Of a stretch of 41,296 nucleotides of DNA, positions 1-8,353 are shown one piece after another (position 1 is the stretch's first letter; each line of letters starts with the position of its first letter). Made by a program: the position numbers and the translations under genes. This stretch comes from Chloroflexota bacterium (lineage in GTDB: Bacteria > Chloroflexota > Anaerolineae > B4-G1 > SLSP01), in the NCBI GenBank assembly GCA_019873645.1, contig JAIOAX010000040.1, forward strand, positions 1-41,296. The letters run 5' to 3'. Under the pieces are notes generated by a model that did not search any database, was not told the DNA's origin, and saw nothing but the letters and a program-made list of their open reading frames with translations.

Positions 1-10
1 GCGGCTCTCT

Positions 11-228
11 GCATTCCCCTTTGAGCAATAAGAGAGGGCGGGGAACTGGTGCGGGGAACTGCGTTCCCCTTTGAGCAATAAGAGAGTGCGGGGAACTGGT
101 GCGGGGAACTGCGTTCCCCTTTGAGCAATAAGAGAGTGCGGGGAACTGGTGCGGGGAACTGCGTTCCCCTTTGAGCAATAAGAGAGGGCGGGGAACGGGT
201 GCGGGGAACTGCGTTCCCCTTTGAGCAA
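11..228. repeat. 50-bp direct tandem repeat array with internal hairpin
   Basis: Copies begin at 11, 61, 111 and 161, with a fifth partial copy from 211 to about 228. The spacing is exactly 50 bp and copies differ at only a few bases. Each junction carries a perfect inverted repeat, GGGGAAC-TGC-GTTCCCC (for example 53-69), and each unit has a second direct copy of GCGGGGAAC. The window starts just before the array, so it may extend further left. No coding frame is evident. Function unknown: it may be a transcript-end or regulatory hairpin array, or a simple minisatellite. Confidence 0.93.
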
Positions 229-264
229 CCAGGAAGTTATTGGCGCTGCCGTGTACCGGCAGTT

Positions 265-292
265 TAGACAATGATCAAAACCGGGCTATAAT
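265..292 (+). promoter_or_regulatory. Sigma-70-type promoter upstream of xseB
   Basis: A consensus -10 TATAAT at 287-292 lies 16 bp after TAGACA at 265-270 (5 of 6 matches to TTGACA). A CTGCCG/CGGCAG inverted repeat (246-251 and 257-262) sits immediately upstream of the -35 and could be an operator or an older terminator stem. The predicted leader to xseB is about 120 nt and contains a possible CCTGCG/CGCAGG stem (347-352 and 370-375). Confidence 0.7.
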
Positions 293-374
293 GTGGGTGT
301 ACATTCACAAAACTACCCGCATCTCTTTACGAGGCGTGTAATCAAGCCTGCGGTACAGCTCCGATAGCACGCAG

Positions 375-405
375 GACTATTCGACTCATGACTACCGGAC
401 TATTT
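375..405 (+). repeat. Short 7/8-nt periodic array in the xseB leader
   Basis: Four consecutive units begin with GACT (GACTATTC, GACTCAT, GACTACCG, GACTATTT) with lengths 8, 7, 8 and 8, ending just before the xseB Shine-Dalgarno AGGGGAG. The same GACTATCC-type unit recurs at 9440-9469, which supports membership of the dispersed heptad family rather than chance. Confidence 0.55.
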
Positions 406-418
406 ACAGGGGAGCATC

Positions 419-634
419 ATGGAACCAATCGCACAACTATCCTTTGAAGCTGCGTTGACCGAGCTGGAATCCGTTGTGGAAAAGCTGGAAGAGGGGACGC
501 TGGACCTGAACCAGACCGTCATTCTTTACCAACGCGGGCGCGCCCTGGCAGCGCATTGCCAGCGGCTTTTAGATGCCGTCGAATTGCGGATTCAACAGCT
601 TGCTCCCGCCAGCGGTGAGGAAGGCGCCGCCTGA
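419..634 (+). CDS. xseB: Exodeoxyribonuclease VII small subunit
   Basis: This 71-residue protein matches the XseB family in length and pattern. An SFEAALTELESVVEKLEEG segment begins at residue 8 and is followed by LDLNQTVILYQRG and a helical LDAVELRIQQL tail. XseB forms a helical coat on the large subunit XseA of exonuclease VII, which degrades single-stranded DNA to oligonucleotides in DNA repair. The start is supported by AGGGGAG about 5 nt upstream of the ATG. xseA is not in the 418 nt upstream, and the gene has its own promoter, so the usual xseA-xseB overlap is absent here. The short C-terminal tail (ASGEEGAA) is unconserved. Its stop codon begins a 7-nt periodic spacer. Confidence 0.93.
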   Translation: MEPIAQLSFEAALTELESVVEKLEEGTLDLNQTVILYQRGRALAAHCQRLLDAVELRIQQLAPASGEEGAA

Positions 635-667
635 TGCGCTATTCGCCATTCGCTATTTCGCTATTCG
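632..667 (+). repeat. Heptad array between xseB and the histidine kinase
   Basis: Starting at the xseB stop TGA (632), the spacer reads as units TGATGCG, CTATTCG, CCATTCG, CTATTTCG (8 nt) and CTATTCG. It is followed directly by the Shine-Dalgarno TAGGAGG of the next gene. It fills the intergenic space completely. Confidence 0.8.
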
Positions 668-685
668 CTTAGGAGGTCTGCACCT

Positions 686-3079
686 ATGGGATTTGAATTC
701 CTGCCCTCTCTCTTGACCGCGGTTCCCGGCACGGTGGTTTACCACCTGCTCGTCCTGTTAGGACTACTATCGGCAGCGGGGATTGTCCTGACCGAATGGC
801 GGCACACGCACAACGCCGAACTCAAGCCTTACCTCATCGCTCTGGGGGGTGTGATGGCAATCCATTTGCTGGCGGCGGTGTTAGCGCCGTTTCATGTCCA
901 GACGGATGCCCTCATGGCCATTATCAGTGCCCCCTTTCTCTATGCCAGCGAGTTGCTTTCGATCCTTTTGCTGGTGTGGGCCTTCGGATGGCCGCTGTGG
1001 GAAGGCCGGGGCAAGACGCTGCTGTTCGGTTTCCTGATCGGCTGGGGGGTGCTGGTTCTCGGCGCTTCACTGCTCTGGTACCGGGATGCCTTATATCGGC
1101 CGCTGACCTACAACGCTCATTCGTGGCAGGTGCCGCTGTGGTACATCCTTTCGGCCATCGCCGCTTTAGGCGGCGCGCTGCTCCTTGTCCGCGCCAGGGG
1201 AAAGGGAATTGCGGTTCAGACCGCGTTGATCCTGGCGCTCCTGGGCATCGGCGCGCTGCTGGGACTGCTTGGCTCACAGGTGTTAGGAGCGCCCCTGCCC
1301 GGTGGCGAAGGCTGGGGACGGCTGTGCGCGCTCATCGGGTACCCCCTCTTCGCCATTTTGCTCTACCGTTCCGTCTTGCAGGATTTGGCTTCCTATCGTC
1401 AAGACCTGCACGACTTGAGCGAAGAAGCCCTGCGGCAGAGCCAGGAACTGCTGTTTCTCATCGAAGCGACGCGCTCAATCGGCGAACTTTTGGATTTGCG
1501 GGGGATGCTCGAACAAGTGGCCGACAGTGTGGCCATGGCCTTGCGCGCCGACGTGGTCGCCATCCTGCTCACCGATGAGAACAACCCCGACATTTTACAA
1601 GTGGCCGCCATGTACCGCACCCTGGGTGTTAAGAAACCGACCCCCAAACAGATTCCTCTGAAGGACTATCCCAATCTCAGGTTCGCCTTGCGCAAACAGT
1701 CCCTGGTCTTCGGCCCGGAAGAAGAGATTGTCCAGTTGCGCACGCTCTTTGAACTGCTAGGGGTGACGGAAAAGGGGCCGCTGCTGCTCCAGCCGCTGGC
1801 GCGTCAGGAGCGGGTGATGGGGGTACTGGTGGCCTACAACATGCCGACGAAGCCCCAGTTCACCCCTGAACAAGAGTCGCTGGCGACGACGATCAGCGTG
1901 CAGATTGCCGGCGCGGTGGAAAACTCCCGTCTGTACGCGGCGGTGACGGCGCAGGCGCAAGAGTTGAGCCGCCTGCTCAAAGTGCGTGAAGCCGAATTGC
2001 GCCGTGAGGAAGCCATCCTGGAAAGCATGGCCGAGGGTATCCTCGTCACCGATGCACAGGGATGCTTTATCGTGCTCAATCAGGCGGTTGAGCGCATCCT
2101 CGGCGTGCGGCGTGAGGAAGTGCTCGGTAAGTCGGTTAAAGAAGTCCTCTCAATGCCGGCGCTTCAAGGAGAGCTGGATCCGGAAAGTCTGATCAATCTG
2201 CGTCAGCCCTTTGAGGCCACCTTTAACCTGGGTGAGCAGCGCATTCGCATCAGCGCCGCGCCGGTGTTACTCAAGAATGTCGAGCGTCTCGGTACGGTAG
2301 CCGTTTTGCAGGACATCACGCGCGAGTATCTGGCCGAGCAGTCAAAGCACGAATTTGTAGATAGCATCTCACACGAATTGCGCACCCCCCTCACGGCCAT
2401 CAAGGGGTACACCGAAGTCCTGCTTTCGGGCATGGTGGGGGAACTGCCGCCGACGTTCGAGCAATTCCTGGGCGTCGTTCGTGAAAACACGCAGCGGATG
2501 ATTTCTCTGACCGACAACCTGATCTCGGTCGCCGAGATCGAAAAGGGGCGCGTCGGGCTGCATTATCAGAACGTGGATATGGCCGTTCTGGTGCGCGAGC
2601 TGGTCACCCGTTACCGCGAACGTATCGAGGAACGCATGCTAACCGTAGACTTGGACCTGCCGACCGAACCATTGCTGGTTGAGGCTGACCCGAACCGCCT
2701 GCGGCTGATCCTGGATAACCTGCTAAGCAATGCCATCAAATTCACCTACCCCGATGGAAGGATTACCGTCGGTTGCCGGCCCATCTACGGCACCCTAGGG
2801 CAACCGACCTACTTCTCGATATGGGTCTCCGACACCGGCATTGGTATCCCGTTGGAAGAGCAGGCAGCAATCTGGCAGCGTTTTTACCGCGTCGAAAGCC
2901 CACTAAGTCTGGAGGCCGGGGGACTGGGGATCGGGCTGACCATCACCAAAGCCCTGGTCGAAGCGCACGCCGGGCGGGTTTGGGTAGATAGCACGCCCGG
3001 TCGCGGCAGCACGTTCACGGTGCTCCTGCCCATCAAGCGTGGTCAGGGCGTGGCCGAGGATTTGGAGGTGGCCGTGTGA
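686..3079 (+). CDS. Membrane-bound GAF-PAS sensor histidine kinase
   Basis: 797 residues. Residues 1-235 contain about seven hydrophobic segments, making a multi-pass membrane input module. A GAF domain follows (about 255-425), then a PAS domain (about 440-550, with the typical LESMAEGILVTDAQG opening). The HisKA domain carries SHELRTPL with the phospho-acceptor H563. The HATPase_c domain shows the N box (DNLLSNAIKF), DTGIGI and a GLGIGLTI G box. It should autophosphorylate and pass phosphate to a response regulator, but no regulator is adjacent, so it is an orphan. AGGAGG lies 9 nt before the ATG. Its last codon overlaps the GTG start of the DUF192 gene (GTGA), suggesting coupled translation. 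The signal sensed cannot be read from the sequence. Confidence 0.93.
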   Translation: MGFEFLPSLLTAVPGTVVYHLLVLLGLLSAAGIVLTEWRHTHNAELKPYLIALGGVMAIHLLAAVLAPFHVQTDALMAIISAPFLYASELLSILLLVWAFGWPLWEGRGKTLLFGFLIGWGVLVLGASLLWYRDALYRPLTYNAHSWQVPLWYILSAIAALGGALLLVRARGKGIAVQTALILALLGIGALLGLLGSQVLGAPLPGGEGWGRLCALIGYPLFAILLYRSVLQDLASYRQDLHDLSEEALRQSQELLFLIEATRSIGELLDLRGMLEQVADSVAMALRADVVAILLTDENNPDILQVAAMYRTLGVKKPTPKQIPLKDYPNLRFALRKQSLVFGPEEEIVQLRTLFELLGVTEKGPLLLQPLARQERVMGVLVAYNMPTKPQFTPEQESLATTISVQIAGAVENSRLYAAVTAQAQELSRLLKVREAELRREEAILESMAEGILVTDAQGCFIVLNQAVERILGVRREEVLGKSVKEVLSMPALQGELDPESLINLRQPFEATFNLGEQRIRISAAPVLLKNVERLGTVAVLQDITREYLAEQSKHEFVDSISHELRTPLTAIKGYTEVLLSGMVGELPPTFEQFLGVVRENTQRMISLTDNLISVAEIEKGRVGLHYQNVDMAVLVRELVTRYRERIEERMLTVDLDLPTEPLLVEADPNRLRLILDNLLSNAIKFTYPDGRITVGCRPIYGTLGQPTYFSIWVSDTGIGIPLEEQAAIWQRFYRVESPLSLEAGGLGIGLTITKALVEAHAGRVWVDSTPGRGSTFTVLLPIKRGQGVAEDLEVAV

Positions 3080-3465
3080 ACCGTCGTCCGCGTGCGACTT
3101 CGGTCTCCATCTGCCATCAAGACGGCACAGCCTTGCCGCTGCGGGTGCGGCGCTGCGATACGTTTCTATGTCGCCTGCGCGGCTTGACCTTTCGGCGCTC
3201 TTTGCCGGCCGACGAGGGCCTGCTGTTCGTCGAACATACGGCGAGCCGGCTGGGGACGGCCATTCACATGCTCTGCGTCTTTTTCGACATCGGCGTCGTG
3301 TGGCTGGCAGAAGACGGAACGGTGGTGGATATGCGGTTGGCGAAGCCGTTCCGTCCCTATTACGCGCCGCGTGCACCGGCCCGCTATTACCTCGAAGGCC
3401 CGCCGGCGTTGTTGCGCTGGGTATCCATCGGCGAGCGGCTGATCATCCAACCGGAATCGGCGTGA
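3076..3465 (+). CDS. DUF192 family protein
   Basis: 129 residues with a GTG start overlapping the stop of the upstream kinase by 4 nt. The pattern fits DUF192: an R-x-x-GLTFRRSLPADEGLLFV segment (about residues 35-52), a hydrophobic MLCVFFDIGVVWL strand, then DGTVVDM and a C-terminal Y-L-E-G-P segment. DUF192 proteins are small beta-rich proteins, often secreted. This copy has no clear signal peptide and is probably cytoplasmic. The family has no firmly assigned biochemical role. The overlap with the kinase suggests co-expression rather than a shared function. Confidence 0.8.
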   Translation: MNRRPRATSVSICHQDGTALPLRVRRCDTFLCRLRGLTFRRSLPADEGLLFVEHTASRLGTAIHMLCVFFDIGVVWLAEDGTVVDMRLAKPFRPYYAPRAPARYYLEGPPALLRWVSIGERLIIQPESA

Positions 3466-3472
3466 GGTTGTT

Positions 3473-4888
3473 TTGACCATGCCGCGACTTTCGCGTTGCC
3501 GCGTTGTGACACGCCGGTCTATCCGGCGCCAGGTATGGTTGTGGGGCATGCTTTTGGGGATGCTGACCCTGGCTTGCCCTACTGCACTTGCCCAATCCGC
3601 AAATCCGCCCCCCACGTGGATTGTCCAACCGGGGGATACGCTGGCAGCCATCGCCGCGCGCTGCGGCGCCGATGTGGCGACTTTGCAACACCTCAACGGG
3701 CTGCGGGATCCGCGTCAAATTTACGCCGGACAAACCCTCTCCCTGCCGGACGTCCCGGCGACCTCGTGGACAGCGCATCCTGTCTCCCTGGGTGACACGC
3801 TTCTCTCCCTGGCGCAACGCGCCGGTATCCCCTGGGACGTTGCGGCGCGGGCCAACCGGATCGTGAATCCGGCGCACTTGTGGGTAGGTCAAACACTGCG
3901 CCTGCCCGAGCTTGTGTCCGCAAGCGTCCTGACGTTTGCCGCGCCGACGGACAGCCGCATGGCTCTGGCCTTGCGCTATAACATCCCTTACTGGATGAGC
4001 CTGCGGCTGCACCCCACCCCGCTCTATGCCGGCGCCGCATTTTTACATCCCGGAGCGACGCCAGCGCCATGGCGCCCGCATCCCCTCGCCGTGCTGCAAC
4101 TGACGCCGCAGCCGGTCGTGCGTGGACAAACTGCCATTCTGACGCTTGAAACAACGTTATCGGCCACCTGTGTCGTCACCTATCTGGATGTGAGTGTGTC
4201 GTGTTACGCCCAGGATGACACCCACCTTGTCGCCCTGCTCGCGGTTCCGCCGCTGCTGGAACCGGGCGCATACAACATCGCCGTGCAAGTGCAAACCTCC
4301 GACGGGGAAACAACATCAGTAATCCCCCTCGTGGTGACGGCCGGACGCTACGATTACGAGCGCATTGATCTGCCTCCCGATCGGCAATCTCTGCTCGACC
4401 CTCAACTTTCACGGCAGGAACGCCTCAAAGTGGCCACGTTGCGCACCTTGCGATCCCCGGAACGCCTGTGGGAGTTTCCCTTCCGCTACCCCATTCAGGC
4501 GTCGGTGACCTCTTATTACGGCTCACGACGCTCGTATGGCTATGGGTTCAACAGTTACCACGAAGGCGCCGATTTCCGCGCCGAAACAGGTGCGCCGGTG
4601 TACGCGCCGGCTTCAGGCGTGGTGGTGCTGGCGGAACCGCTGGTCGTGCGCGGCAAGGCAATCCTGATTGATCACGGCTGGGGTGTCATGACCGGCTACT
4701 GGCACCTTTCGCGCATTGATGTGGCCGTCGGGCAATCCGTGGCACAAGGCGAGATCATCGGTGCGGTCGGCAACACCGGTCTCTCCACCGGCCCGCATCT
4801 GCATTGGGAGCTGTGGGTCAACGGGATGGCGGTCAGCCCTTTACAGTGGGTGCATGGCCTTACAGAAGCACGGGCGTCAACGGATTAA
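3473..4888 (+). CDS. Secreted LysM / M23 peptidoglycan endopeptidase
   Basis: 471 residues. An N-terminal signal peptide (arginine-rich start, hydrophobic WLWGMLLGMLTLA, ALAQS cleavage-like site near residue 41) is followed by two LysM repeats (about 48-93 and 98-145), which bind peptidoglycan. After an Ig-like middle region comes a C-terminal M23 (LytM) metallopeptidase domain. Its zinc ligands and catalytic residues are visible as H363-EGA-D367 and H442-L-H444 in GPHLHWE. It probably cleaves peptide cross-links in the cell wall or acts in wall remodelling. A TTG start at 3473 and an ATG at 3479 are both possible; GTGAGG at 3462-3467 gives 5 or 11 nt spacing. It is followed after 4 nt by the biotin ligase. 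Confidence 0.92.
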   Translation: MTMPRLSRCRVVTRRSIRRQVWLWGMLLGMLTLACPTALAQSANPPPTWIVQPGDTLAAIAARCGADVATLQHLNGLRDPRQIYAGQTLSLPDVPATSWTAHPVSLGDTLLSLAQRAGIPWDVAARANRIVNPAHLWVGQTLRLPELVSASVLTFAAPTDSRMALALRYNIPYWMSLRLHPTPLYAGAAFLHPGATPAPWRPHPLAVLQLTPQPVVRGQTAILTLETTLSATCVVTYLDVSVSCYAQDDTHLVALLAVPPLLEPGAYNIAVQVQTSDGETTSVIPLVVTAGRYDYERIDLPPDRQSLLDPQLSRQERLKVATLRTLRSPERLWEFPFRYPIQASVTSYYGSRRSYGYGFNSYHEGADFRAETGAPVYAPASGVVVLAEPLVVRGKAILIDHGWGVMTGYWHLSRIDVAVGQSVAQGEIIGAVGNTGLSTGPHLHWELWVNGMAVSPLQWVHGLTEARASTD

Positions 4889-4892
4889 ACAG

Positions 4893-5675
4893 ATGAAACC
4901 GATTTCAGAATTGCACGATTTTCAGCGCGAAGGGTGGGACATCCGCTATTTCGAGCGGGTCACTTCGACCAACACGCTGGCGCTGGAGGCCGGGCGGCAA
5001 GGCGCGCCGGAAGGTCTGGTGTTCATTGCCGACGAGCAAACGGCCGGGCGGGGACGGCTAGAGCGGCGCTGGATCGCGCCGCCGGGGACCTGCTTGCTGT
5101 TCTCAGTGCTGTTTCGTCCTGGTGAGCCGTTCACCGAACGCGCACCGCGCCTCACTATGCTCTGTGGGATGGCGCTGGCCGACGCCGTCAATACTGTGAC
5201 CGGCCTCACTCCACAGCTCAAGTGGCCCAACGATCTCATCATCACCCGTGCGGGGGTGTGGCGCAAAGTCGCCGGCATGCTCAGCGAGATCGAGAGTGCA
5301 TCAGACGGCGCGCTGTTTCTGGTTGTCGGCATCGGCTTAAACGTGAACGTACCGGCCGCCGTCTTGCCCACGCTGGCGCCCAATGCGACAAGTTTGCTGG
5401 TCGAAAGTGGGCGGGTGATCGAGCGGGTTGCGTTATTGGATGCCTTCCTGCAGCGCGTGGAGGCATACCGTGCCGCCTGGCGGGCCGGCGAGGATCCTGC
5501 ACCCTTGTGGCGTCACCGCCTGGCCTGGCTGGGTGAGGTGGTGCAAATACACACACCGACCGAAATGGCTAGCGGCATTGCCGAGGATGTGGACGCTGAC
5601 GGCGCTCTGGTGCTGCGCCTGGCAGATGGGCGACAGCAGCGCTTTACCGTCGGGGATGTGAGCCTGCGTGTTTGA
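4893..5675 (+). CDS. birA: Biotin-[acetyl-CoA-carboxylase] ligase (BirA type, no HTH)
   Basis: About 260 residues from the ATG at 4893. This is preferred over an upstream frame extension, which would overlap the M23 gene. Biotin protein ligase motifs are clear: TSTNTLALE near the N-terminus, the GRGRLERRWIAPPGT biotinyl-AMP-binding loop, KWPNDL, and GIGLNVN. A C-terminal SH3-like domain ends the protein. It lacks the N-terminal helix-turn-helix of E. coli BirA, so it is a class I, enzyme-only ligase. It attaches biotin to a lysine on carboxyl carrier proteins. The Shine-Dalgarno is poor and the gene lies 4 nt after the preceding stop, so translational coupling is likely. Confidence 0.93.
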   Translation: MKPISELHDFQREGWDIRYFERVTSTNTLALEAGRQGAPEGLVFIADEQTAGRGRLERRWIAPPGTCLLFSVLFRPGEPFTERAPRLTMLCGMALADAVNTVTGLTPQLKWPNDLIITRAGVWRKVAGMLSEIESASDGALFLVVGIGLNVNVPAAVLPTLAPNATSLLVESGRVIERVALLDAFLQRVEAYRAAWRAGEDPAPLWRHRLAWLGEVVQIHTPTEMASGIAEDVDADGALVLRLADGRQQRFTVGDVSLRV

Positions 5676-5698
5676 AAATTGTAAGAACAAGCTATAAT
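5672..5698 (+). promoter_or_regulatory. Putative promoter for the metallophosphoesterase gene
   Basis: TATAAT at 5693-5698 lies 15 bp after TTGAAA at 5672-5677. The -35 overlaps the birA stop codon. The spacing is short, so this is a moderate candidate. The heptad array at 5701-5728 would lie just downstream of the start site, in the leader. Confidence 0.45.
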
Positions 5699-5700
5699 CA

Positions 5701-5728
5701 ATACCGATTACCAGTTACCGATTACCGT
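5701..5728 (+). repeat. Heptad array upstream of the metallophosphoesterase
   Basis: Four perfect-length units (ATACCGA, TTACCAG, TTACCGA, TTACCGT) lie in the spacer. They stay in 7-nt phase with the birA stop codon at 5673, 28 nt upstream. The reverse complement contains TAATCGG and TAACTGG units like those in the 40906-41115 array. Confidence 0.75.
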
Positions 5729-5747
5729 TTCTACCGAGGAGCCAAGC

Positions 5748-6476
5748 ATGCGCTATCTGGTCATTTCCGATGTTCACGGCAACTTCCCCGCGCTGCAGAT
5801 GGTATTGCAGGATGCCCCTGCTTTCGATGCGGTGCTCTGCCTGGGGGATTTGGTCGGCTATGGCCCCAATCCCAATGAATGTGTGGAGCGCGTTCAGGAA
5901 TTCCCACTGACTTGTATTGTTGGCAACCACGATTGGGGCACCATCGGACGCGCCGACTTGCTGATCTTCAATAATGACGCCCGCCAGGCGCTCTACTGGA
6001 CACAGCATGAGCTATCCTCCGAAAACCGCGCCTTCATCTCCGATTTGCCGACGACGGTGCGGATAGATGATTTCTTGCTGGTGCACGGCAGCCCCCGCGA
6101 GCCGATTTGGGAATACCTGGTGGACGTGCGTTCGGCGCGGGAAAACTTTCTGGGGTATGCGTTCAACATCGCGCTGGTGGGGCACACGCACCTGCCCTTA
6201 GCTTTAGAATGGCTTGAAGAAACCCGACAGGCCAGGATTCTGTTGCCCGATGGAGAGACACCGCTTGCACTGAGCGGACGACGGCTGATCCTCAACCCCG
6301 GCAGTGTGGGGCAGCCCCGCGACGGCAACCCGCGCGCCAGCTATGCTATCCTCGACACTGAGCAGATGACCTGGGAGTTTCGACGCGTCGCCTATGCTGT
6401 GGAGATCACCCAGGAACGCATGCGCGCACGCGGCCTGCCGCAACGGCTGATTGATCGGTTGCAGTTCGGGCGGTGA
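5748..6476 (+). CDS. Calcineurin-like metallophosphoesterase (YfcE/MJ0936-type)
   Basis: 242 residues with the complete metallophosphoesterase motif set: SDVHGN at residues 7-12, GDLVGYGPNP, GNHD, HGS, GHTH, and a terminal LNPGSVGQPRDGNP. These residues bind a dinuclear metal centre that hydrolyses phosphodiester or phosphomonoester bonds. The pattern is that of small cytoplasmic phosphodiesterases related to YfcE and ApaH-like proteins, and the substrate cannot be assigned. GAGGAG lies 7 nt before the ATG. The gene converges on a minus-strand kinase with only 6 nt between the stops. Confidence 0.9.
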   Translation: MRYLVISDVHGNFPALQMVLQDAPAFDAVLCLGDLVGYGPNPNECVERVQEFPLTCIVGNHDWGTIGRADLLIFNNDARQALYWTQHELSSENRAFISDLPTTVRIDDFLLVHGSPREPIWEYLVDVRSARENFLGYAFNIALVGHTHLPLALEWLEETRQARILLPDGETPLALSGRRLILNPGSVGQPRDGNPRASYAILDTEQMTWEFRRVAYAVEITQERMRARGLPQRLIDRLQFGR

Positions 6477-6482
6477 TACGGA

Positions 6483-8348
6483 TTACGCCGGCAACGTGAA
6501 CCAGAAGCGACTGCCGCGCCCGACTGCACTTTCGACGCCGACATCGCCGTTGAGCTTTTCCACGATGCGGCGCACGATGGAAAGCCCCAGACCGTGCCCC
6601 TCGATGCGTAGCTGATGGAGACGGGTGAATGGGGCAAACAAACAGCTTTGTTCCTCGGCGCTCAGGCCATAGCCATTATCGCATACCCAAAAGCGTACCT
6701 TGCCTCCAAGCGGGGCATCGAATCCCAATTCCACCCGCGGCGGAAGGCCGACGTCCGCACGCCCGCCGTATTTGAGAGCATTGCTGATGTAGTTGACCCA
6801 CACTTCTTCGATCCACGGAGCGTATCCCACGGCAACCGGCCAGGTATCAGGAAAGACGACTTCGGCGCGCGTCTCGATGATCAGGTCGTTTAACCGCGTC
6901 AACGATTCGGCGATCAGCGTCGCCATGTCCAGCGGCATAATCTGTATCTCCTCCATCTTACGCACACTGGCCAGCAATAACAACTCCTGGATGATGTTGG
7001 TCATTTTGTGACCGGTCAGGGTAATGTATCGCAAATTTTCCAGCACTTTCTCCGGCGGCAATTTGGGGAAACGTGTCTCCAGCAAGGTACTGAATCCAAC
7101 CATCGTCGCCAGGGGATTTTTCAAGTCGTGGGCAACTGTGTGGGCAAAGGCATCAAGTTCCGCATTGCTGGCTTCGAGTTCCAGCGTATACTGACGTAAG
7201 GCTTCTTCAACGCGCTGCCGTTCAGCTAACTCCTGTTGTACCGAAGCGTACAACCTGGCATTCTCGATAGCTACACCTAACTGCGCCGCGATGGTCTGCG
7301 CCAGCGCGATTTCGGAAGCCGAGAAGCGACGGGGGCCTTTGAGGGCATCCAGCCCCAACGTACCAACCACACGCCCTTTGATCACAATGGGGATAATGAG
7401 AATTGAATACACGCCCACAGCGTGCATGACTTCCCATACGGGCCGCATCAAGGGATCGCGTTGCGCATCTTCGATAGCCAGGGGCTGCCGCGTCTCGATC
7501 ACCTTCTGGGTCGCCAGATTATCCGCCAGCGACAACCGCATCCCTAACGCGCCGCGATCAGGGTACTCCGCAATGACTTCAGCATAACCCAGTGTTGCGT
7601 CGAAAAAAGCCAGACCACTGTGGTCACTGGAAGGGAAATATTCGACCAGTTTACGGCAGGCCGTGGATAGCACCATATTCAAATCCAGCGTCGAAGTTGT
7701 ATCCAGCGCGATCTCATACAGCAGCGCCAGACGGCGCGAGCGTTCCTGCGCTTCGGTGTACAACTGCGCATTATGCACAGCGACCGCAATCTGCCCGGCG
7801 AAAGCAAACACGGCTTCGGCGTCGGCGGCAGTGTAAGCGATTGCATCCCGCCGTCCTACGGCGAGGAGGCCAATGGGTTGCTCTTGCAACAGCAGTGGGG
7901 CGCCGATAAAAGAGCGCGCCGTCTGCATCCCCGTGCTAAAACCCCAACGTGGTTCAAGCGTTGTATCGGGGATCAACACCGGGCGTTGGGTTTGCAGCAT
8001 CTCGGTGAGGATGGCATTGTGGTCGCGCGGCAGGGTAAAGGATGTCATAGGTGGTTCGCTATCATCCCATCCTGCGGCCAGCGTGAGCTGGTCATCCTGG
8101 AGCAACAGCACTACTGCCCGGTTATAGAAAACCACGGTTTTCAACTGCTCCAGGATGCGTGTCAGGAGGTCACTCAGGTCAAGGGTGCTACTGATGATCT
8201 GCGCAACCTGGCGCAGTGCGTCCGAGAGACGCCTTTGCGCCCGCTCGCGCGCGTAACTCACGGCCAGCGCCTCATGTTCGGCCTGCAGGCTTTCCAATGC
8301 AGCCATGCAGGCGCGCAGATCATCCCATTCTGACGGCGTGGGCATCAA
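6483..8348 (-). CDS. Soluble dual-GAF sensor histidine kinase
   Basis: 621 residues with no membrane segment. A short coiled-coil start leads to a first GAF domain (about 45-195) and a second (about 210-370). A linker helix leads into a HisKA domain carrying VAHDLKNPLATMVGF, with H407 as phospho-acceptor. The HATPase_c domain shows NYISNALKYGG, CDNGYGL and GHGLGLSIVRRIVEK. The HDLKNPL form of the H box is seen in phytochrome-like and GAF kinases, but no Cys/His chromophore site was recognised. It lies 5 nt after the tail-anchored repeat-protein gene, so the two are probably co-transcribed. Confidence 0.92.
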   Translation of the reverse strand: MMPTPSEWDDLRACMAALESLQAEHEALAVSYARERAQRRLSDALRQVAQIISSTLDLSDLLTRILEQLKTVVFYNRAVVLLLQDDQLTLAAGWDDSEPPMTSFTLPRDHNAILTEMLQTQRPVLIPDTTLEPRWGFSTGMQTARSFIGAPLLLQEQPIGLLAVGRRDAIAYTAADAEAVFAFAGQIAVAVHNAQLYTEAQERSRRLALLYEIALDTTSTLDLNMVLSTACRKLVEYFPSSDHSGLAFFDATLGYAEVIAEYPDRGALGMRLSLADNLATQKVIETRQPLAIEDAQRDPLMRPVWEVMHAVGVYSILIIPIVIKGRVVGTLGLDALKGPRRFSASEIALAQTIAAQLGVAIENARLYASVQQELAERQRVEEALRQYTLELEASNAELDAFAHTVAHDLKNPLATMVGFSTLLETRFPKLPPEKVLENLRYITLTGHKMTNIIQELLLLASVRKMEEIQIMPLDMATLIAESLTRLNDLIIETRAEVVFPDTWPVAVGYAPWIEEVWVNYISNALKYGGRADVGLPPRVELGFDAPLGGKVRFWVCDNGYGLSAEEQSCLFAPFTRLHQLRIEGHGLGLSIVRRIVEKLNGDVGVESAVGRGSRFWFTLPA

Positions 8349-8353
8349 TACGA

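Noticed and set aside
11..228. CRISPR array
   Set aside because: Whole 50-bp units repeat, including the would-be spacers, so there is no repeat-spacer pattern.
4716..4892. N-terminal extension of the biotin ligase frame
   Set aside because: It runs inside the M23 peptidase coding region in another frame; the ligase homology begins after the ATG at 4893.
4871..4915. Possible additional periodic element at the M23/biotin ligase junction
   Set aside because: GGATTAAACAGATG-like text vaguely resembles that near 22725-22755, but there is no regular period and most of it is coding.
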